From the NCBI GenBank assembly GCA_027579435.1, contig JANBPK010001209.1:33819-97818 (forward strand): 64,000 nt of DNA, given 5' to 3'. Within the stretch, counting starts at the first letter, position 1. Each line of letters starts with the position of its first letter. Origin of the DNA: Candolleomyces eurysporus. Lineage: Eukaryota > Basidiomycota > Agaricomycetes > Agaricales > Psathyrellaceae. The translations under genes were made by a program, and so were the position numbers. The notes below the pieces were generated by a model. That model saw only the letters and a list, made by a program, of their open reading frames with translations. It was not told the origin of the DNA and made no database searches. Shown here one piece after another: positions 57,592 through 64,000 of this stretch.

Positions 57592-59682
57592 TCACTGGTT
57601 CGCAACCTAGTCTATCATCAGTGATCAGTTCGCCGGGCTCAAGTAACAGTCAACGCACCTTCAGAACCCTCTTCGGCTCCTCATCCTCGTACTCACTCGC
57701 ATCGCTAAACCTCCTGTNCCCCGGTCTGCGGCAGTCCTCCTTGCTGCGGCCCTTGATCAAAGGGATTGGGCAACGAGTTTCCACTACCACCGGCCTGGGC
57801 TACGGGCGCTTGGGCTGGGGGCCGCTGGTTATACGCATCATCATCCGTAACGACATACCCACCATAGGCATCATCATCTTCTTCCTGCACCGCATACTGC
57901 TGCTGCTGAGACGGGTATCCAGGAGGCGGTGGTGGCGTAGAATACGACGTCGGATACACAATCTCGGCTTCATGGCTGATCAACGACTTGTTCCGCTGCA
58001 ACCCCTGCGGCTGGTCGTACGACGGCTGCGTCTGGTGTCGTCCTCCTGCATATTGATCGTAGGTTCCCTGCTGCTGCTGCTGGTACAGCCCAGCGCCAGC
58101 CCCGGCCACATGCGCACCCATCCCGGCGTTCTCCAACACCTCGAGCTCATGGCCCCGCGCCGTCGGATACTCCCGACCGTAGGGATGCGGCTGCTGAGGC
58201 GGCGGGCTCCCGCTCGAAGGGGCCGCGAACGCGGGGTACGGACTCCCTCCCTCCTGCAACGCCTGCCCATAACTCCCTCCATCCCTCATACTCCTCGCCC
58301 GCGCCACACCAATCCCAGCTGCACCCGCCGCTCCCCCAGCTCCGATAGCGTTGTAATCAAACACCTCTCCAGGTGCAGGCCCGTGAGAGCCCACTCCGCC
58401 GATCTCGCGCATATTGTAGGATTCGGGCGCCATAGGACTTTGGTGGTACGTCCCGTGAGAGCTGACGTCCGAGTACGGCCCACTGTTGTATCCACCGCCC
58501 ACGCTGCTCGCTCCTCCGCCGTACCCTCCACCTCCTCCGCTGCCGCCGTAGGGGTTCCTGCCGAAATCATCGTCCTCCTCGTCGAATACGGGGGGTTTGG
58601 CCATCGCGGCCTCACGAGCGGCTTCGGCGATCTCTTGGTCGAATTTCTTGGCTCGGCGGCGTCGGATACCGGTTGTGATGAGCACGATGATGAGGGCGAT
58701 ACCGATGAGGCCGACGACGCTGAATACACCTGCGACGGCGCCTGTGTTTGAGAAGAATCTGCGTTGAGGAGGGTATGGTTAGCCACATGGATCTTCGCAC
58801 AAGTGATAGATGGATAGATGAAAAGATGGATCGAGTGATGCAAGAAAAAGGGTAGAAGGCACCCTCGAGGAAGTAAACGGATGCCGTCAGCGGCATCAAA
58901 GGTTTCGAAAGTGGGTTGTCCAAGAATATCAGAAGCAAGGACCTGAGTTCTCGAGCAACAAGGTGGGGACGACAAGCGACTCGACGTTGGGCATTGACAG
59001 GACAGACGAGGCCCAGCCGGCAGCGCTGGGAAGGAGGATGTGCGAATCCATGTGGATCCAGCAAATGAACGGGGACGATGATCGCCCACGACTCCACCAT
59101 TCCTTTGGAATGGAAAGGCGTGCGCTCAAAGGACGAATAGAAGGCCGCAGCACTCCCCGTTACGCAACAGAGTGGCAGGGAGAGGTAAATCCACCTTTGC
59201 CCCACGCTCCCAGCCGCACACAGCTAGCCTCAACCCAAACACAAAGTTGAACGTAAAATTAATGAAATAGAGGGCAGAAACGCAAGGGGAATGCACCCTA
59301 AACGTGTGCGAAAGCCAAAAAACACTCACCCTCCATTGCTAGAGGACTCTGCTGTCGAAGTTGGCGCTATACTCCTCGAAGAGGTGACGCTCACCACGGA
59401 AGTCGTCGTGATAACATTGGGTCCTCTCGTGGGGGTCGTCGCCGTGGTCGTAGGGGACGTAACAGCTGTAGTCGTCGGCGATGTCACGGTCGTTGTGCTC
59501 GTCGACGTAGTTTGACTGGTAGTCGAAGTCGTCGGCGGCGGGGTGGTGGTTGATGTTGGTGGGGACGACGTAGGGGTGGTGGTGGTAGTGGTGGTGGTCG
59601 AGGTATCGGATGTGGGTTCGGTTGTCGTCGTCGTTGTGGTCGGGCCGGAGCTGTCGGGAGGGGGGGCTGCGAATATGGACAT
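57592..59682 (-). CDS. Thr-rich single-TM surface protein, intact copy
   Basis: Predicted 488-aa type I/III membrane protein, exons 59682-59330, 58758-57659 and 57606-57592; 1467 nt in frame once the N at 57718 is dropped. The N-terminal ~118 residues are a Thr/Ser/Pro-rich, mucin-like ectodomain (MSIFAAPPPDSSGPTTTT). One membrane helix follows (GVFSVVGLIGIALIIVLITT) with a RRRR stop-transfer, then an acidic EED step and a long Gly/Tyr/Pro/Gln-rich cytoplasmic tail (GGYNSGPYSDVSSHGTYHQS, YQQQQQGTYDQYAGG). The build resembles fungal wall-stress sensors of the Mid2/WSC type, without a recognisable WSC domain. The intron between ectodomain and membrane helix is unusually long (571 nt). A small upstream exon beginning atggccgaca (59810) is conserved in all copies, but I could not join it in frame, so the true start is uncertain and no signal peptide is seen. 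Confidence 0.68.
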
Positions 59683-60530
59683 GAATCCCTGCTGGGAAGA
59701 GTGGTGGGGGCTCGAGGAGACTCACGTTGTCGTAGTAGCTAGATATCACCCCATCGTCACTAACCCATCCCAGCACAAAATAAGGCAGATATACTCACTG
59801 TCGGCCATCTCGAATCAAATATTTCTTCCTTTCAAAGATATCCTGGTAAAAGAGCGTAGGGATCCGTCGCTGCTGTTGCTAAAAGGCAAGTAGCAGGAGA
59901 GGGGACGACGGAGGTCTGCAAAAAGAAGGGAAGGAAGCCAAGCCAAACAGGCGAACACTGTTGAGAGGAGGCGAGATGGGAGAACGAAGGAAATAACTCG
60001 GCTCGATTGGGCCACATCAACAAACATGACTAAGCGCGGTCAGCAGGCACTCCTCCCCGCCCTTGGTCCGCGCCGCCCTGACACGCCACAACTGCCTCCG
60101 AGCCCATGCGCGCGTGGGGTGGTCTCGGCGTTGCACTGCAACTGGGGAGCGCTCACCTTGTTCAAGCGCCTCTCGCCTGTATTTTCTACTAGTTCGCCAG
60201 GCTACACCGCTAGCACCCACCCCCGACGAGCTCCCGCACCGTCCGCTTCGGACCCTTTGAGTTTCAAACGATGATCATCTCATCGGGAACTAGTGTGTCA
60301 TGATTCTGATATGGATTTTATCACATTCTCCGATCCTCTGGGCCAGCTCAAGACTAGAGTCCCCGCTACTTTTCCAAGAACAACAACAGAGGTCGCCGTG
60401 TATACATGTACACGATAGTATACAGTAAATCTGCAATAAACAAGGAGTACGGTAAGCAAATAAAATAACTCAAGAAAGAGATCAAGTCAAGAAATGTATG
60501 GGTTATGCGTATCACTCCTTCTCACCCACA
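59683..60530. other. Intergenic, right of the array
   Basis: Holds the possible leader exon of the TM protein (about 59800-59810) and about 700 bases with no supported gene. Confidence 0.45.
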
Positions 60531-63500
60531 CTAATCACTCGTATCTTTCAGCCACCCCTCGAACAACTTCCCATCTCTCTCCTCGTCCTCCTCATCATCT
60601 TCCTCCTCAGCATCATTGACGCTAACACCGACAACACTTCCCGCGTAACTAGAATCCAACTCCAGATCCTTCTCCAAAAGCCTGTCAACCTCTTCTACCC
60701 GCTTCTTCACATCAAACTGCGAATTGTATTTTCCATACATCGCTTGTGACGATTTAGCCGGGCTGATCGTGCTTGACCTTCTAGTCAACCTGTTCTGCGA
60801 GGCCAACTTGTCCGGGGACTGCGACTGCGGTTGAGAAGACTGCAGGGACATCAACGGCTTGTTCGGAGACCACCCCCTCCCTCGTTCCTGAGATTCGGCT
60901 TGAGACTGAGAAAGCTGCGACTGCGACTGATACTGCTGAAGCAGCGCAAGAGGCTCCGTCGGCAGCCTCAACGACGAATCCACAAACGGATTATTCGACG
61001 AAGGCGGCACAAAACCAGCCAGCCTCATCTGCTCCTCTTTCTGCGTGCTCACAACATCCGGTTCGAATCTGAATCCTCTGCCGTTTCTTCCCCCTGCTTC
61101 TTCTTCTTCTTCGTGTCCCTGAGGCAACTCGCCGTCGTCATCGAAATCACTATCCGAGTCGCTATCACTCCCAGCCAACGAGCTCAAACTCTTCGTCGGA
61201 CTCTCCAAATCCGTCGCTCCCCCCTCTCCGTCGTCGTCATAGACACCTCCGACGCCGTAAGCTCCATTATAGCCATACGCAAGACCTAGACCACCATAAT
61301 CGTCGTCCAGTCCGGGAACATAGATATCCTCAGGATCAACATCGTCGAAACCAGGGTCGTTATAGGGATCGGGCGTGGAATCAATAGGGGGCAGGGAGAA
61401 GTCAAGCGGGTCGGCCTTATTCCCCTCCTCATCGTCACGGTTGGCTTTCGCCTCCGGCCCAGCTGCGCCCGCCCCATCTTCCGGAACACTAGCCACGCCC
61501 TTCTTCATCCCGAACCCGGTGAATCCTGGACCCTTCATTCCCAGAGGCGATGTAGGCGCTGCACCCCCCAACCCCAACCCAGGCGGCAAACTCGCGCTCA
61601 AGCTCATGCTACCCCNTCGGCGTCTTGCCTGTGCCCGGCGTCTTCTGCGCCCTACTCGTACCAGGCGTCTTCGGGGCAGGCTGCGACATCGATCCACCCG
61701 CTCCCTTGAGAGTTCTCGGACTCCGGGAGGGCGACACCTGCGACATGGACATCGACGCACTCGCCTTATTCGGAGTGCGAGGCGTGCGAGAGGGCGTCTT
61801 CGGCGTTCGAGGAGTCTGGAAGGAGCGCACATGCGAGGCAGTCTTAGTCGGCGTCCGCGGCGTCGTCGCAAGCACACCGTCCCCACCGGTCATCGAGCCC
61901 CGAGCGCGCACAGGGGATCGCGGAGACACCAAAGGCGACCGGCTCGCACCAGGCCCGTACAACATGCTCTGCGTCGACGTAGGACCCGTCTGCTTAGCTT
62001 CTTGCGTTGGCACTTGTCCTTGGACGTCTTCCTTTTCCTTTTCCTTCTCCTCGCTCGCCTTGGCGGGTGGCGGCAGCCCAGCAAAGAGCGAATCCTCTTC
62101 CTCCGCTACACCCGATTGCCTCTCCCCGGGAGACCTAGGGTCCTTAACAGGCGACACATCCAACAACCCCATCCGCGCACTCTTCCTCCTCTTCAACTTC
62201 CCTCCTTTAGCTTTACCACCCTTCTTCGCACTCGCAAGCAGGTCCGTAAGCGTCGGAAGACTCGCCCCCGCATCTTCTTCTCCAAGTCCTTCTTTCCGGC
62301 GCGCGAGACCTGGGATGGGAGACGAAGATTCATTGGGGACGTTGATAGCGTTGATGAAGCCATACGCGGGGACCGACAATATCGACGACGGGTCTTGAAG
62401 CGCATTTTGGCCCTTCCCAGCAACAGACGTATCCACCGACACGTCCTGCTGCGACCCAAAGAACCCGTTGGAAGGCGCACGCGAGGAGGTGGAGACCTTC
62501 CGCGGAGTCGTATTCGCCATGACCACATCTTCTTCTCCTCCCTCTGGTCCGAGTCTCGCCCTCTTCACACTCTCCTCACCCTCCTCTGCTCCATCCACAC
62601 TCAGCTTCCTCTTCTTTCCCGCAGCAGGACTGGGCGATCGCGGCTCCATGATAGGCGACCCGATGACGGAGAGAGAGAGCGACGCCCTCAAGGGCGACTT
62701 TCCATACGTCCTCCGCACGGGTGGAGGCGTCGTCGGTGGTTCTTGCAATGCCTTCGCCTTCTCCACCTCAACACCAACACTCTTCGCCTTCAACTCCACC
62801 GGACCCTGCAGAGCGGTCGTCGTGTCCGCCGCTTGACCCTTCCCAGGCGACCTAGGCGATACCGGAAACAAAGGTTTCGCGAGACTCGAGAGCGGTTTAT
62901 GCGGACTCGTAGGTCGGCTTGTCGTAGCACTCTTGCCTGGTGATTTGGGTGTCCTCGGGGCGTTGTTAAACCCACTCGTAAAAGCTAACGGATCGGTGTT
63001 GAAACCGCTCGTGAACCCAGGAAAACCACTTGAGAAAGGCGAAGCGTTAGAACTTGCTCTAGCACCGGTATTCGGCTGCAGGTACGCTGCTGGCGGTGGA
63101 AGAGGAGGGGGAGGTGGCAGCCCATGCCCTCTTCGCAGGAGATTTGGTGGAGTCGAAGTGACAAGCTGCGACTCTGGGAAGGAGGGAGTTGGGAATGATG
63201 TCTGTAGAGCGATAAATGAATTAGTGTTAGTGTTTTGTATCGTAGCCGGGAGATGGGTGAAGAAAAATAAGATAATACGTACAATATCGGACAAATCGGA
63301 AATCAACTCCTTCCTCTGCTTCTTTCTCTCCTCCTTTTCTTTCTTCTCCTTCTTCTCCCTCTCCTCCCTCTCCTTCGCTTCCTTTTCCTTAAGAGTTTGA
63401 CCGAGTAGACGGTGCTTCGATGGGCTACCTTTCGAAGGGCTGGATTTCGATGGACTGGTTTGAGGATGAGGATCTGGGCGAGGAGGAGGACGGGGGAGTC

Positions 63501-64000
63501 CTTTATGGTTCGCCCTAGCCGTAGCTGCGCTCGCAGCCGTCCTCTTCACCATCGAGAAACCCAACACGTTGTTCGTGCCACGTAGAGGGTCGACTGCTTT
63601 CTTCTCCTTGATATTCTTCACTTCAAGTTTGGTTGCTTGTTGCGCCTGCTTTGCTCGCTCCTCTTTTGCGAGAGCCACAGTGACCGGAGCAACAGGGCTA
63701 CTCTGCTCCTCATGCATAACCGTAGCCTCACCGCCCTCCAGCACCTTCTCCACGAACTCGCTCGTCTCCACAACACCATCGCGTCCCTCTTCCTCCTCCT
63801 CTTCCTCCTTGGAGAAGGGCGGATGTAGTTGCGATTCCAACCCAAACTCGGGCACACCCACCACACTGGCATCTTCAATCACCCCCTTGGTCCACTCCTC
63901 CACCCTCCTCTTCAACGCCATCTCCTTCTCAAACATCTGCTCCCACTCAAACCACTCTTCCTCCGTCTCGGCATTGCACCAATCCAGCCCTCCCCTCCTT
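60531..64000 (-). CDS. Large disordered SP/TP-rich protein, 5' end off window
   Basis: Partial gene open to the right edge: exon 64000-63283, a GT-AG intron of 81 nt (63282-63202), exon 63201-60531. The frame is continuous only if the N at 61616 is ignored. I do not recognise the family. Visible features: an N-terminal acidic/aromatic part (LDWCNAETEEEWFEWEQMFE), a Lys/Glu-rich coiled-coil-like stretch before the intron (EKEAKEREEREKKEKKEKEE), SPSK repeats (SPSKSSPSKGSPSKHR), many TP and SP sites (for example TPRTPKTPSRTPRTPNKA), a Gln/Ser-rich stretch (YQSQSQLSQSQAE), and a conserved-looking C-terminus (YNSQFDVKKRVEEVDRLLEK ... LFEGWLKDTSD). The many proline-directed sites suggest a cyclin-dependent kinase substrate, perhaps nuclear; that is inference. 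The intron length is a multiple of three with no stop, so retention is possible. Confidence 0.7.

Larger units (their letters stand above)
36240..59820. repeat. Four-unit tandem array of NACHT + surface-protein genes
   Basis: Four units begin with start codons at 36381, 41116, 47454 and 54447. Each contains a conserved leader, a NACHT gene (+), a conserved ~480-730-base tail-to-tail spacer, and one or more copies (whole or partial) of a Thr-rich single-TM protein gene (-). Units 3 and 4 are the most alike. Confidence 0.88.

Noticed and set aside
57531..58751. Long plus-strand frame of about 400 codons opposite the TM protein gene (also 50650-51726).
   Set aside because: Antisense shadow of a GC-rich low-complexity exon; it lacks any start context, domain or splice pattern and contains an N that breaks the true gene.
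59339..59776. A long minus-strand frame rich in His, Asp and Tyr overlapping the Thr-rich exon of the TM protein, also present in the other units.
   Set aside because: It is the +1 reading of an ACN-rich Thr repeat. The Thr frame joins in frame to the membrane helix, this one does not.
61375..62943. Arg-rich plus-strand frame of 522 codons at the right end.
   Set aside because: Shadow of the minus-strand SP/TP-rich gene; composition is an artefact of the opposite strand.
1..64000. tRNA, rRNA, CRISPR arrays, bacterial-type operons or large autonomous transposons.
   Set aside because: Looked for and not seen; the window is a eukaryotic nuclear segment, and only one small non-autonomous insertion is supported.

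Overview
The window is nuclear DNA of a mushroom-forming basidiomycete (Agaricomycetes). Genes are cut by many short GT-AG introns (mostly 45-80 nt). Recognisable products include two STE3-type fungal pheromone receptors, a DUF1996 protein with a fungal CBM1 cellulose-binding module, two DUF6593 proteins and NACHT ATPases. All exon models below were built by eye. For every multi-exon gene whose two ends lie in the window, the exon lengths sum to a multiple of three, provided single ambiguous N bases are ignored.

0-31 kb is mostly ordinary gene space. It holds a secreted DUF1996-CBM1 protein (+), STE3-like receptor copy 1 (+), DUF6593 protein 1 (-), a small conserved unknown (+), DUF6593 protein 2 (-), a secreted R-[DE] repeat protein (-), the autophagy lipase Atg15 (-), a 13-exon flavin monooxygenase with a Baeyer-Villiger fingerprint (-), a two-TM unknown (+), two more secreted R-[DE] repeat proteins (+), the telomere protein Rap1 (+), STE3-like receptor copy 2 (-, inverted duplicate of copy 1), a broken DUF6593/BTB chimera (+) and the tRNA acetylation adaptor Tan1 (-).

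31.3-36.3 kb is decayed DNA with F-box and WD40 relics.

36.3-59.8 kb is an array of four tandem units. Each unit has an intact NACHT ATPase gene on the + strand, tail-to-tail with a gene on the - strand for a Thr-rich, single-TM, Gly/Gln-rich-tail surface protein. Only the fourth surface-protein gene reads through. The others are frameshifted, lack the TM, or exist as scrambled partial copies. All four NACHT genes share a GC-AG intron near the 3' end, so reading through it gives a different C-terminus in each gene. This array, a plausible NLR-like recognition locus paired with a wall/surface sensor, is the most interesting structure here.

60.5-64 kb is the 3' part of a large, disordered, SP/TP-rich protein that runs off the right edge.

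The second notable item is the three-member secreted family (11.7, 18.6 and 21.5 kb). Each has a signal-peptide exon, acidic repeats punctuated by Arg-Asp/Glu, a short cationic aromatic core, and more acidic repeats. I recognise no described function for it.
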